The translations under genes and the position numbers were made by a program. DNA of 64,000 bases from Orthonyx spaldingii (lineage: Eukaryota; Chordata; Aves; Passeriformes; Orthonychidae), in the NCBI GenBank assembly GCA_013397795.1, contig VZTJ01003242.1:1319491-1383490 (forward strand). Reading direction: 5' to 3'. Below are positions 51,701 through 64,000 of the stretch, piece after piece (position 1 is the first letter of the stretch; each line of letters begins with the position of its first letter). The notes under the pieces are model-generated. The model saw nothing but the letters and a program-made list of their open reading frames with translations. It was not told where the DNA came from and searched no databases.

Positions 51701-54700
51701 TCTCACTTGTGATATGATTCCCCTCTTTGTCTTACTTTGGTCTAGACTGATCTTATCCAAGCATGTTTTTCTCTGATTTACTTTTACAAACTTCCCTCAT
51801 TACCCAAATGTATCCAGCCCAGGAACACCTCTAATTTTTCATCCTGTCCCTCTACTCCAGATGCACCTGCAGGCTCAGCAGCTGGATGCACCTCTCAGCA
51901 CAGCCATATCTTCTGCTCCCTCCCACTGTGCTTGGACTCTTCAGATTATTTCTAGTCATGTTTATCATCCCTACACCTTAAAAAAGGGAAAATCTTTCAT
52001 TTAGAGATGTCTAAGAAACAGCTGCTAGCTACATGGTGGTCCTCTCTGATGGCTTTTCAGAGACATTAGCAGACTGAGAGAACAGGGAAGTTTCTTGGTT
52101 TGGTTCTGTGCATGGAGTGTATAAAGACAGGATGATATATCTTTACTTCTGTTGGGTATCTTCAGTTCACCTCAGTGGAGTAATTGGGAACAGGCTTGTC
52201 AATAGTCCAACGTGAGCATCAACACAAACAGACTTCTTCTGGATGAAAATTGAATTGGCAACATTGATAATGCAATATATATTGAACACTTCATGTTCCC
52301 ATATATAAATGTATTCACTTATACATAAATTCACATACATGAAGGAAGCTTGATGCGAATTCAGATGGATCTTACAGCTTTACTTGACAGTTCTCCATAC
52401 AGCCTTGCATTATGCAGTGCAAGCACCAAATATTGTGGCACTGATTAAGAAGCAATTACTATTTATTACATGTTTAGAAATTTGCAGCCCTGTTCATCTT
52501 ATTCAGGGGAAGTGTGACTGATGACTACAAAATAATCTGAGAATATCTTTGAGATTAGAACTGGGTTTATTTGGAGTTTTGACGTGTGTCGGTTTTTTCC
52601 CTTCTCTCAAAGTTTGTGTATTTCTTTTGTTGTGAAGTGTGTTTAGTAAATCCATGATTACGAAGGACTACTTTAGAATAGTGCAGTATTACCACTAATT
52701 AAGGGCTGCACTGCCCTCCCATAGATTTCTGGTGTCCGAGGGTGAAAAGGTCTGCATTTTCTCTTTCCCAGCAGCTTTGTATCTCACCTTAAGGATACTG
52801 AGATTTTTCTGTGTGTTTTCTCCTCACCTTGCATGGTATCAGTTCTGTAGCATCAGTGGTTGTCCAGGCATCCTTCTGCAGTCCATGTGCTTTCCTGCAA
52901 TTTTGTGCATCTGCCTCCTGAGGAGCTTCATGACACAGCCCTTATACCCATTCCTCAGGCCACAGGTCTTCCTTTTGTAAAGAAACAAAATACAAATCAC
53001 ATTTTTAAAAAAGTTTGACATTCCATGAGCTTTCATGCAATTTTTTCATGAACTTTCACACAATTCTTTGCATGAACTTTCACAATTTAGTCTGCTATTA
53101 CTGTAGCCATCCAGCCTACATCCTTACTACACATTCCTTGGCATAAACAGGTGGGCTTTTTTCCTCACCTTGCCAGATTTGGTAATCCAAGGGGGTCTTT
53201 TGGGTCCTTTAGTAATCTGGTGAGATATTTTCAGTCCATGGAGTGACTTTCTTCCTTATCTTGACACTCTAAGTAGCAATTGAATGTGTGTGTACATACA
53301 ATAATATTTACTCTGTTGTTTTTGTGGGTTGATTTTTATTTAAACTTTATCTAAGCAAAGAAACATTGATGTGACTTAAAGAACAGTTCCTAGGTAATGA
53401 ATTGCAAAGGCAGCTGTTTCATGGAAGTCATAGTTTTTCTAGACAATCTTCAGAAAATACCTTAAAGTAATACATTTGTAGTAAACAAGTTTGTAAATAA
53501 AGGTGAAAAGAACACTGCTCAATAATGATTATTAATTATGAATAATTTAATTCTTCTAGTAACATTGAAATATTTCTGTTGTCAAAGTCCTGGGTAGTTT
53601 ATGGGAGTCTTCTTAAGTCTGCTGGAGAACATCACTGGTATGACAAACAAATCTTCCCAGTTTACAATGTCCAGGTACTAATGAGGCTGTTCTAATGAGT
53701 CTGGGTGTATTTAGGTTTTATCCTTCTAGTTGGAATATGCTGTGTTTTTTGCGTAAAGTGTTTCAGTGTCTTTGCTTTTTTAAAAATATGACCCATTATT
53801 GGATTGAAGCACAAAAGAAAGAGGATTCAATAGGATCAGTAAAAGCTGCTTGCTGAAAAATTAGAGAGGTATTGAAATCCCAGAAATGCTACAAAATGTT
53901 ATTAGGTTAATTTCTCCATATAACATAGAATGGGTTTCCTTTTCCCCCCCTTGCCAGTACATGCAAATCGTAGGGAGAGAAGAATTGTCTTTGCAGGAAA
54001 AAAGTTATTAAGAAACAGGTGGAAATGGATATTTTCTTCAAACCATATTGGTCTAAAAACACAAGTAAAAGTTAAATATAAGAGAAATGGTTTTCTGAGC
54101 TACTGCAGAGTCTCACCCTGTCTTCAGCAGTTGCAAACTCCAGAAGCTTTAAGAAAAACATGTTAAAATTTCATATGGGGAAATATAACACTTAAGGCTG
54201 TATTTATCTGTTTCTGAGAATATTCTTCCCAGGTATGGCTGTTTAGCAGCCCTCAATCTTGCATTTCATTCATTTTACTTTTATCATTCTTATAGCTAAA
54301 TCACATTTAATTTTGGAAATCCTTCTGGTTTAGAATAAATTCCAGCATTCATGTTCTGGTGGTATAAAACACACTAAATGGGATGAGGTTTTGGGGCTCC
54401 TCTCAGCTGTATATTCAATTTCATGTTTGAGTGGAAGCTGATGACATTTCATGTAATATTGTGTATAAGCTTTTGAAAACCCACACAACCTTGTTCGTAG
54501 CTAGACTACAGAGATCTACTTCTGGAAAGGTGTAGCACATACTTTAATTGTACTAAGGACACCAGAATATACTCTTTCTTGCCTGTTTTCAAAAAGAAAT
54601 TTCAGAAGAGGATGCTGTAACTTTCTCATATGTATGGGTCTGTAACTGAATTCACTTCAAAATTTGAATTGTAATTACTCCTGGAGGGTTTTTTGGCTTG

Positions 54701-55283
54701 ATATTGAAACACTTATAAAGTGGGATATCCTCCTTCCTGGAAAAGCTGAGTAACAGTAACACTGTTTTCAAAATGTTCTTTTGAATTGGATACAAAATAT
54801 GCAATAGGTGCTCTTCATGCTATTTTCCAGTTACTCAGACCCTCAGAGCAGAGTATCTGGCTGATGTTCAGAAATGTGATTTTTATAGAGTCCTTAGCAG
54901 TCATTCTTTCTGTTAAATAGCTATGCTTTTTTTTTTTTTTTTTTAGCATGATATACAAGTTTTGTTTTGTTTTCCAGCTTTTGTTTAATTTTCTCACAGA
55001 TGTGCTGCCATTGAGTAAAGTGCTCAGTTTCCAGTTATTGTCCACCGTTGGTTTTGCTTTTAATAACATTTGGTTCATGGCACATCTTCAATTCCAGAAA
55101 GTTCTTTCCTTAAAAGCTTATCATTCAAGCAGTACAGCCCTGCAGTCTTGTCACTTCTGGGCATGGACTGTATGATGCAGTACCATTTAAGACAAACATG
55201 TAGTCTTGCAAAGCAAGAAAGGTGGAGAGATATTTTTCACCTGGCAAGTCATCATTTAGATGTAACAGTAGAAAAAAAATGAG
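48704..55283 (+). other. CHST9: CHST9 intron (start), no further exon recognised
   Basis: It begins GTACAGTAAATTTTC followed at once by a CT/T-rich run (48,717-48,757). The next CHST9 exon should open in phase 1 and encode a segment like GRVEK; I found no such sequence. The intron holds a G/T-rich tract at about 49,523-49,630 with several runs of three to seven G, an 18-base T run at 54,927-54,944, and a small tandem repeat at 53,024-53,090. ORFs here are short and domain-free. Confidence 0.65.
53024..53090. repeat. Short tandem repeat, 23-24-base unit, about 3 copies
   Basis: Three head-to-tail copies begin CATGAGCTTTCATGCAATTT (53024), CATGAACTTTCACACAATTC (53047) and CATGAACTTTCACAATTT (53071, truncated). 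The copies differ by a few bases, so the array is not very recent. It lies within the CHST9 intron. Confidence 0.88.
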
Positions 55284-55691
55284 ATCACAGAATCATTTAG
55301 GTCTGAAAAGATCTATAAGATCGTCAAGTTCAACCTTTGACTAATAGCCACTATGTCAACTAAACCACAGCACTAAGTGTCATGTCCAGTCTTTCTTCAA
55401 CACCTCCAAGATGATGTCTTCACCACCTCCCTGGGCAGTCAGTTCCTATTCTAAAATACCTTTCCATGAAGAAATTCTTCCTGATGTCCAACCTGAACCT
55501 CCCCTAGTACAGTTTGAGGCCATGTCTTCTCATTCTGTCACTGGTTGCCTGGGAGAAGAGATCGACCCCCAGTTGGCTACAGCCTCCTTTCAGGGAGTTG
55601 TAGAGTGATAAGGTACCCCCGAGCCTCCTTTTCTCCAGGCTAAACAACCACAGCTCCCTCAGCCGCTCCTCATAAGACTTACTGTCTAGAA
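55284..55691 (-). repeat. CR1 LINE 3' fragment, minus strand
   Basis: On the plus strand it opens with ATCACAGAATCATTTAGGTC (the CR1 3' tail reversed), then AAGTTCAACCTTTGACTAA, GACTAATAGCCACTATGTCA, CACCTCCCTGGGCAGTCAGT, GAAGAAATTCTTCCTGATGT, CCTCCTTTTCTCCAGGCTAA and CCTCAGCCGCTCCTCATAAG. This is a good reverse-complement match to the last 400 bases of CR1. On the minus strand, the ORF at 55504-55752 carries the CR1 ORF2 phrases SYEERLRELWLFSLEKRRL and, further on, FSQATSDRMRRHGLKLY. It is 5'-truncated and lies antisense within the CHST9 intron. Confidence 0.94.
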
Positions 55692-58600
55692 ATGATGATG
55701 AAAAGATGAATGTTTTTCTGTTCCTGGCTTGTTCCATTTTCCTTACGTGCACTGCACATTTTCAGAAGAGCAAGTGGTGGTTGCTTAAGCATATTTAAGG
55801 CTACTGACCTCTGCACCTGATGTTGAACTGCTTTGATATGTCACTTGATTGCAAACAGTCCTGTTAAAATATGTGATGTGGTCTCTGCAAAATTCCAAGG
55901 GAAACCTTTGGTTTCTTACTGGAATTAAATTAGAAATTCTGGTGTTTGTTTTAAGTGTGTGTATATTCATATAGGCATGCATGCATATTTATTTTAAGTA
56001 TCCCATCTATTTTCCTTCTTTATGTGGGAGTAGAGACTGCTGGTAGGAGAAATGCTTTAGATGGAAACCTATCTTCTTACCACAGTCAGCTATTGGGATA
56101 CGTGGGGATGAGTATGGAAGAATTGTTTTGGTATGCGCACTCAAGAGCCTTTGTGTCTGTCTTTTCTTCCATTTTACTCACTTGGTCTTACTGTTAACAA
56201 GTTACTGCTATTAATTAGGCATATTTCTGGATCATCTTGCAACACGTGTGAAACAAGCATTTCAAGATCAGGAGGATGACAGGTTTCAAGTAATGGGAGC
56301 CATTTCAGTGTACAAGGGGTTAATGTCTGACAGATGATGCATACAATTTGATGATGCATATAAGCTAGAAAAAACCATTATTTGTGTCAAGGAGCAAAAG
56401 GTTCAAGGAAGAAGAGAAGTGTCTTTAACTTTTTTTTCTTTTTTTTTTTTAATGTGGAAAAAAACCCCTGGTTTTATTTTTGGTTCTTTTTTATTTTTAA
56501 AGGTAATCATTATTTCATGGTAGCATGAATATTGGCTGGGCTTTCAAGTTTGGGTCCCTACTTCTTCAGACAAGTGTCTCACTAGCTGTACTTTTTTCAA
56601 TTTATATTAATAGCATATTCAAAGAAAAAAAATGTTTCTACATTCTACAGTATTCCTGTGCAAGGCATTTCCTATCTGTCACTTTGAAACTGGGAAGATT
56701 CATGACACATCAGCACATAGTGTTTTTCTTTCCAGCTGCTTCAACCTTGAGCCTTGTGGCTATATATGTGGGAGTGAATGTTACTGTCTTCAGTCACAAA
56801 GAAGAGAGAGCTAGCAGGGTTCTATCAAATGCTATGTTTAAACAACAACAAAATCTAAAATAAACAAACAAGCAAGCCCCTTGCAAAACTCCCAAATTTG
56901 CTCATTTCTATCGAAACCCGGGGTCAATAATACTATTTGCTTAAAATCTCTGCTTTTTGTAAAACAGTAAATATTCATTACTCAAGAAAACTGAAAAATA
57001 TGCTGTATTTTAAGCATTGCCCTGTATATAGATGAATCTGTTCCCAGGCATGTATGAGCCTCACTTGATGTAAAGTGATGGGGAATAGAATATCACACAC
57101 ATCCATTTGCTTTGGATTTTGATTGGTTTGATCTTGATTTAGTGAAGACGTGCAGCAGAGTCCTGTACTGCCTGGAAAGCCATAGTTGGCAGTAAGTGCA
57201 ACTTAAAAAATATTATTGCCTACAGTGGTTCTTTAATAACTCTCACTCCTTCCAGTTCCACTCACATCCACCAAAAATTATTGTTTCCTTGTCACTTGAG
57301 AGGCTCCCCATGGTAAAAACATCCAAGACTGTCATTGACCTCTATTAAACCTGTGTGAAACCTGTGTGATAGCAAGTACAATTTGACCCTCACAACTTTG
57401 TTGTTTCAAATGATTTTGTTTATATTGACCACTCAGCTTTCTATCACACAATCCTGCCAGGAACTCACAGTACATAGCTCTAGCAAAATCAGACTGAGTA
57501 GGCACAGATTTTTCTCTTAGCACCATCTACAAGGGTCAATGACATGAGTTATCAAAATATTTGAGGAATGATAGACATCTTCCTTTTTTTTTTTTCCTGG
57601 AGAATGGTAATAATAATTTTCCTATTTACAGTTCCCTAATATTCTAATTTTAAAAAATATAAAAAAACCACAAAAGCAAAACTTGGTCAATGTTAGACTT
57701 TTCCAAATGAGCAATGATTCGTTTTTTTTGGTTGGGTTTTTTCGATGGTTGGTGGGTTTTTTTTGTTGTTCAGGGATGCTGCAGCACAGAAGCTCCTGGA
57801 GTGGAAGGGGTGGGATACAGCATTAAGTCAATGGTTGCAAGGAGTTTAGTTCCCATGGACAAAAACTCCTATGAGCCAAGCAGACAATGAAGGGGAAGGA
57901 GGGCAGGAGCTGTTAAGAAAGTCATTGGCTTTGGAAAATTGACTTTCTTAAGTAACAGATATAGCAAGGCAAAACTTGTTTCCTAGCAAAGAAATTCATT
58001 GCCCTAGAACATAACAGATGATGTCCTAATAGCCACAAATTTTGACATGCATGTCAGGGGATGTCTTCTGCATGTCATAGACACTGGGTAACATCCAGGA
58101 AACTAACTGAAAATCAGCAGCCTAAGGTTAAGGATAATCAGAACCAATATTAAATTTTGCTGTGGGGAAGTGCCAGGTGAAAGATGAAGTGTTAACTGAT
58201 TTTATATTTAATGTGATTGGAATGGAGCAGGTCATTTCAGTACTAATTATAGTCCAACAGTAGAAGAACTTGCCCAGCTATATTTACATGCATTAGGGCA
58301 TAGACGGAGGAAGAAGCTGTTAAAGGTTTGAGATACTTCCTGTGACAGATATGTTATAATCTAGGCCTAATATAAGCATGCACTTAGGATCAGCTCAAGT
58401 GAACTTGGGTTTGTTTACAAAATGCATTGGGCCATAGGTATGGACATATTACCTTTCAGTAAATTATATGCAAGAGAAATGAGGGTTTGGAGGTGTTTGG
58501 TTAAATTATGGTCATCTAGGGAGATGTGGTGCGTGCATTCTGTTAGCTGCAGCTGGAAACATTCAGTTGCATTAAGCAGGAAAATATCAGTGCCTGATGC

Positions 58601-61600
58601 TTTGCCATTCATCCACAAAATAGCTCTGTTAAGGAAAGAAACTATGCCTAACAGGAAATAATAAGTATAGTAAACATTGTTTGCAAAGACAGTTTTGATT
58701 ATACTTTATATTCTTGCTTAAATTTTTTAAAAGAGCTGCTTCTTCCTGGGAAGAGGGGAAACAGTTGTTCCTGAATTATTGCCCTACCCCCACAATGTTT
58801 CTGTTGTTCAGAGGTGTATGTCATGAGAGTGACTTTGCATAACCATACTGTGTTTTCAGAGAGTGTGAAGGTGGGAGAGAATGTTTTGTTTAAGAAGTAC
58901 ATTCCTGCTCTCTCACAGCAGTTGATGGTCCCCAGACGTGCACATGTGCAAGGTTCTTGCTTTCTTGGGTTACGATGGGGGCCGTGGATCTCCAGCGAAG
59001 ACACCCATTTACTGTGAAGTGCAGTGTTTTCTCTGCCTGGCTGGGAGTCACAGAATGATTCCCACTGTTTCTGGGTGCTGGAGAAGCTGTCTACTGTGGC
59101 TGTGTGAATGCTGTGCCTCTCGTGGGAGGATCAGCTACTCACCTGGAGGGGACACAACATCAAGTCTGTGCTCATGAGGGACACAAACAGTAGAGTGCCA
59201 AAAAGCTGCTACTGATGAGCATTGGCAGGGGAAAGACCACCAGCTTTGTCCTTTGCAGAGGGCTTTGGAGACAACAGTGGGTTATGAAAAATTGCAGCTC
59301 TTTAGTTACTTGATGGCTGCTAGTCATGGAAACTTTTGGTTTCTTCAACTAAATATCCTTGAGCCCTGTTACTTTTCAAATGTGTTCTTCTTGACTTTGG
59401 TCTTACAACAATGGCAGAGAAGAAGAAGCTTTAGTTAGCAAAAGCTTAATAGAACCGAGTGAATAGAATTACATTTTCTGCTCCATTCATCTATGCAAAA
59501 TCATTTTTTTATTACTGGCAGACCACTTAGTGGCCAAATAATGCAGTGGAATCTGTTGCAATAATGTTATTGCATTAAAAAAACATACTGCAGTATACTG
59601 AAATGTTACACTACACTTTTCAAGTGAATTCTGGCAATACAAATTAGGAAAATATATAGATGCATTCATTTTATATTTGTTTTTCTTTGGTTTTGGGTCT
59701 TTCTTGCTCTCATTAAAGAATCATTAATGCACAGTATGCCTTGTCCACTACTGAGAACTAATGGGCTACAATCTGTTGACACAGGTCATGACATTTGAAT
59801 TGTGTGTAAAAGGCAGCCTGTTACTTTAAATGTTATGCATATGATTCATTAAATGTCATTGCTTTAAGATGATTCTGTACTTGCAGTCAAGAATTATGGT
59901 GCACTTTCCAAAATGCAGTTCTGTTCTTGATGTTGGGCCAAAGCATCAAGACTTTTCATAAACTTCAGCTTGATTTATAAACTATTTGGAAAAGCTCTGC
60001 TCTACAGAACAGTTGTTAATAAAGGTGACAGATATTTGTTTTCCTTAGAAACTGAAATTTCAATGGGAATATAAGATTCTCAAGTTAACCTTTTCTGCCT
60101 ACCAGCAGTCCTCAAAGAAGTCATCAAATATGTAAAATTCTGACACTGGGGAAGAAACAAATCTGTCATGTTCTGTGAGGGGAGGAAAGAAGTACGTCAG
60201 GCAAGCTAATAGAGGGATGGGAATTTACTTGGATGTGTTTTTATCTTTTTTACTCTTTTGCTGTGTGAGCTGCTGAATTATTAATGCAATAATAAAGTCC
60301 ATTTGATATGAATAGACTCCTAATCACTAAAGAAATTACTTATAGGATCAGAATCATTAGAGTCAGAGTTGGCTGACTGGCCCCTGATTAAATTATATTT
60401 GATGAAGCAACAAACTGTAAAAAAATACACTAATTTTTTTCCCCAATAATTATTTGATGAGTTTTCTTCTTCCTCTGTGCAATTTTATGTTAAAGATTTG
60501 CTATTACAGTCTGATGGCAGGCAGAAGGCAATGAAAATCATCTCAAAAAGTCCCCTGGCTTTACTCCTGGATTTCAAATGAGTTTCATGGGATGGGGGCC
60601 AGCACAATGTATATGTGAAATATAACAAATAATATGGACTTTGGGGATTTTTTTTTATTCGCTTTATCCTCTTACAGATGGCAAAATTAATTTCACCCTA
60701 CTTCTTTCCTGTTACAATCTTTCCACTTCAGTGTGCCTATTTTGAAGACAAACAGGCGGATGAGACTGGTCTTATGTAGGCTGAGGTAGTTGCAGTGAGG
60801 TATAAATACTTCATGATTTATTTAACCTTTGAGCAGAAATTCCTTTCTGGTAGAATTAATCTGCAAATAGCTGAGGTGTGCTACCACTTAAGTTATGATT
60901 GATCATTCAATATAACAAAACTCCATTGGCATCAGGTTTAGGACTGATGTACATATAAATATAATGCAGATAAAGCTGCCAGATGCTGTGACTGACAGGT
61001 GGGTTCAAGGTATTCTCAGCAAGAAGACAGCTTTGACTCTCCAGCTACTAAAATGTGCATATTGGACAGTTGGTGTTAATATTCTGTAAATAAAATATAG
61101 TTGAATGACAGCTGGGAAGCAATTTAAGCAAAGTCTAGTCTGTGACGACCAATGCAAACACAAAATAATAACTGACTTTCTGGAAAGTTAGAGGTTAATG
61201 TTGGTATTTTAAATGAGCTAGTCCATCAGGACTAGTATCCACTTAAGGCAACCATATTAATTACTTGGAGGAGGTCAGATGTTTATTTGCAAAATTTTGC
61301 TGTCCTTTCAACTTTCATTTGGGGCCAAGTATTTCACCTGGGTCAGAGGGCTGCCAGAATGACTCTAGAGTTGGTAGCACAGCACCTCTTTGGCTTTGTC
61401 TCTCCATAAGGGCCAAAGACCAAAGAAAGGATCAAAACCATTTGTTCATTCTGTTCAGTAATGTGTTTCTTGAAGTTGACAGATTCACTAACAAATGTAC
61501 TTTGTTACTGTTTATACCCTGAGGTAAGCCATAGAAAAACAAGAGCAATTTTAAAAAAAAGGCAGAAAAAAGCAAATGTTTTCTGGATCCTTGATGATAG

Positions 61601-64000
61601 GAAAGGAGAGTAGGCCATAGATGTTGAATTCTAACTTCTGTTATGTCTTCTGTTACAGGAAATGTGCTAAACTTACTTTATATTATTACATATTTATTGT
61701 ACATGTTCATGTTTTTCATGATTATGTTCTACTTTTGTCAGATTATTTATTGGCACTTCCTATCACTAAAATATTTTTGCCATTTAACTATGTTGTTTCT
61801 CACATATAAATCATTAGTTAAATTCTATCATAAAATTGTATCCTAGTTACACCATCTAAAGAAGGCTGTCACCACATAAACAGCCATTAATTACGAGTAT
61901 CTTGGCCAAAACTGTGGTTTAGCCTTGAGAAAACTTCTGACATTTCAGGTTTTTCCAGAACTCCGGTTCCCACTGATATTTCTCTTCTTGCCCTCCAAAG
62001 ACCTGGAAGCAGCTAATGTAGCTGCAGTTTGTAGAGGTTTTTAATGGGTGGATTTGTAGGAGTAGCATCTCCTTTTATGGTGCAAAGTAAAAGTATCTTC
62101 CTCATGTTAAGGTCACCCTTTGCCAAAAAGATCTGTGCTTCAGAGAATCAGTAGAATCAATGAAGATTTTTGTGTGTGTGTGAGGAACACTGAAGTTTGA
62201 CCAATTGAAAGTATCTAAGTGTCTGTTCCTGCGCTTTTTCCCCTAAATATTCTTTTTCTTTGGCTTTTGATGTTTTCCTCTGACATGGTAGTACACTTGC
62301 ACAACAAGTGTTTGAGCATAGAGGTAATGTTTCAGGTAGTTATATTGCTACAGACCATCACATTTTTTTCTTCAATAAATAGTCATAGAACTGAGCAAAT
62401 GTTTGCATTTCATGCAATGCCAAATAGTGTATTATCAAAAATGTTCACTTGAACCTGTACCTATCTAGGACAGTTTTCCAGTTACTAATAAAACAAAATA
62501 TTTGTTGTATGGGAGTGAGGCCTAATCTTATGTCTAAATATCTAATGTAAACTACAAGTAAAAATTTGCAAGTGTAGGCCTTGTAATGGTGTAATGCTGT
62601 GAGCTGGGGAACGAGGAATGGTGAAAAAGAGGAAAGGCAGAACTTGAAGAGGAGCTAAAAGAGTTTTGGTGGTGTGACATTCAACAAGTTTAGTCTAAGA
62701 AGAAAGCCCAAATCACACTGCTCTGAGTTTTCCTTTCTGAATAGGAGGATAGTGTAATCAAATGGATCATAAATACTCTTTTGAACAAGGAATGTTTATA
62801 GGATCTAATGACTTAGTCTTAGACTGCCATGAATCCCATGCGAAGCAGAGGCGTTCAAACTGGTAGAGACCTGAAAGTTGTAGGTTTCCAAGAGAAATGC
62901 TGCTTGAGCCAAACAAGTATGGTAGTGAGGTGATTACCCTCTGTCACTTAGGGCATATCAGGTCACTTCTACCTTCAGGTGGATCAAGTAGAGGCTTATG
63001 AAGCCAATTTTCTGTGGCAGAAAAAAAGAAGCAATAAATCAGGTGAGGTCCAAAGGTCTCTCAGGCTTCACATACTGTCTCTGCAAACAGTGCTTAGAGT
63101 AGCCTATAAACAAGAGAAGTTTATAATACTAATTCAGAGAATTTTCTTAGCCCTTTGTGTTTTATAATTTAGAGGCCTTCTAGGTTGGAGGCGTGTTCAG
63201 TAGTGCTGAATTATTTCTTCTTCCATCAGTTTGTGCAGTGTTGTCTTAATTGATGCCTTTCCTCTGAGATTCCTCTGATGAGAAATCCAGCTTGAATATT
63301 GGATACTACTGGGAGCATTTTTTCCATGATCCTCTTTAATTCTATGGAAATATTCTCCAGAGTGGTCACTGGATCACTAAAAAACATTTTCCACTCTCTG
63401 TCACTGTAAGAATGTTATTTACTGATCATAAAATTAAAAGTGACTAACGGATGAATGTCACAGCTGAACATCCTGGCTGCTTTTTAACATTTTTGATACT
63501 TTTCTGTCCGTCTCTTTATCAAAAACTAATCAGGAATGATTGATTGTATCACTTCAGCATTGTACCTATCAAAGTGTTGATAGTAAATTGGAAAATGCTT
63601 TTCAATAACTTTTTTATAAGAGTGAAGAATATACCTATTTAACTGTACTCATGACTGTTCTGGGATTGACTTCCCACGTGTGTAAATAAACTATCTTTCA
63701 CAAAGAGAAGTTTTGATGAGAGCAGATCAGAGATCTGAGAGATGTTTGAGGGGAGAGGGGTTTAGGTCAAGAGGACTTTCTCCATAAGACAAAGTTTAGC
63801 TTATTTTCTAAAATAAATAACAAGCAGAACTCACTTCTCTGCCAGTCAGGTCAGTAAAATGACTGAAATGATTAATTTTTTATTAGATGTGTATTTCCTC
63901 CATGCATTTGACAGAACATGCATCTCTTGGTGCCTAAGATTGAGAGGAAGAGAAATAAGTCAGGATTTCTGTGTTTTTTGTATAAAGCATCAAGTGTTCC
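55692..64000 (+). other. CHST9: CHST9 intron (continued), no exon recognised
   Basis: About 8.3 kb of AT-rich sequence inferred to be intronic because it follows the CHST9 donor and no later CHST9 exon was found. Poly-T runs (56,430-56,450), a T/G-rich tract at 57,721-57,770 and a short GT run at 62,169-62,182 are present. No gene, RNA gene or clear mobile element was recognised. Confidence 0.5.

Noticed and set aside
53930..54166. Basic 78-codon ORF after a CCCCCCTTGCCAG acceptor-like site, considered as the next CHST9 exon
   Set aside because: The translation does not resemble the CHST9 stem region, and the phase and sequence after the acceptor do not continue the first coding exon.
55411..55752. 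Plus- and minus-strand ORFs near 55.5 kb
   Set aside because: They are pieces or shadows of a minus-strand CR1 ORF2 fragment, not host genes.
60781..60805. TGAGGTAGTTG resembling the let-7 microRNA 5' end
   Set aside because: Similarity stops after the first nine to eleven bases, and no matching 3' arm is visible downstream to form a let-7-like hairpin.

Overview
This window is vertebrate nuclear DNA from a bird, most likely a passerine. The evidence is CR1 LINE 3' ends on both strands, several LTRs of the kind common in bird endogenous retroviruses (ERVs), no Alu- or B1-like SINEs, very low coding density, and one exon with clear vertebrate homology. There are no operons, CRISPR arrays or other prokaryotic features. 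Nearly all open reading frames are short chance ORFs, repeat shadows, or artefacts of the 350-base N gap (8717-9066).

Layout. Bases 1-41,150 look like a gene-poor intergenic region. I found no coding exon there that I can defend. It holds CR1 fragments (8468-8648 plus; 18586-18705 minus; 26210-27850 plus; 37525-37625 minus), probable solo LTRs (14134-14500, 21925-22488, and 26697-27178 nested inside the long CR1), a dispersed ERV-derived repeat (33950-34525, minus), and an AT-rich tract with repeated palindromes (18026-18190).

At 41,155-41,760 there is a sharp CpG island containing one ambiguous base (41406). It carries good splice donors pointing outward on both strands and is the obvious promoter candidate for the gene that follows. 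About 7 kb downstream, at 48,495-48,703 on the plus strand, lies an exon whose ORF opens MNLRQVFVSVLLFGVAGLLL and continues to a spliced GT. I recognise it as the N-terminal exon of CHST9 (N-acetylgalactosamine-4-O-sulfotransferase 2), a Golgi type II membrane enzyme. The rest of the window (48,704-64,000) reads as the beginning of a long CHST9 intron with one minus-strand CR1 fragment (about 55,284-55,691). No further CHST9 exon was recognised, so the catalytic sulfotransferase domain is outside the window.

The most interesting observation concerns CHST9 translation initiation. The exon has three short upstream ORFs. The last one (48561-48581, MSPSES then stop) resembles the start of the human protein as I recall it (MQPSE...), but here it is separated and out of frame from the MN start by about 22 extra bases. 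Other items worth a check are the bidirectional donors in the CpG island, a cleanly bounded LTR nested in an old CR1, a 12+1+12 perfect palindrome at 29492-29516, and a T/G-rich plus strand that seems to begin downstream of the CpG island. I do not see a convincing new multi-gene biological system in this window.
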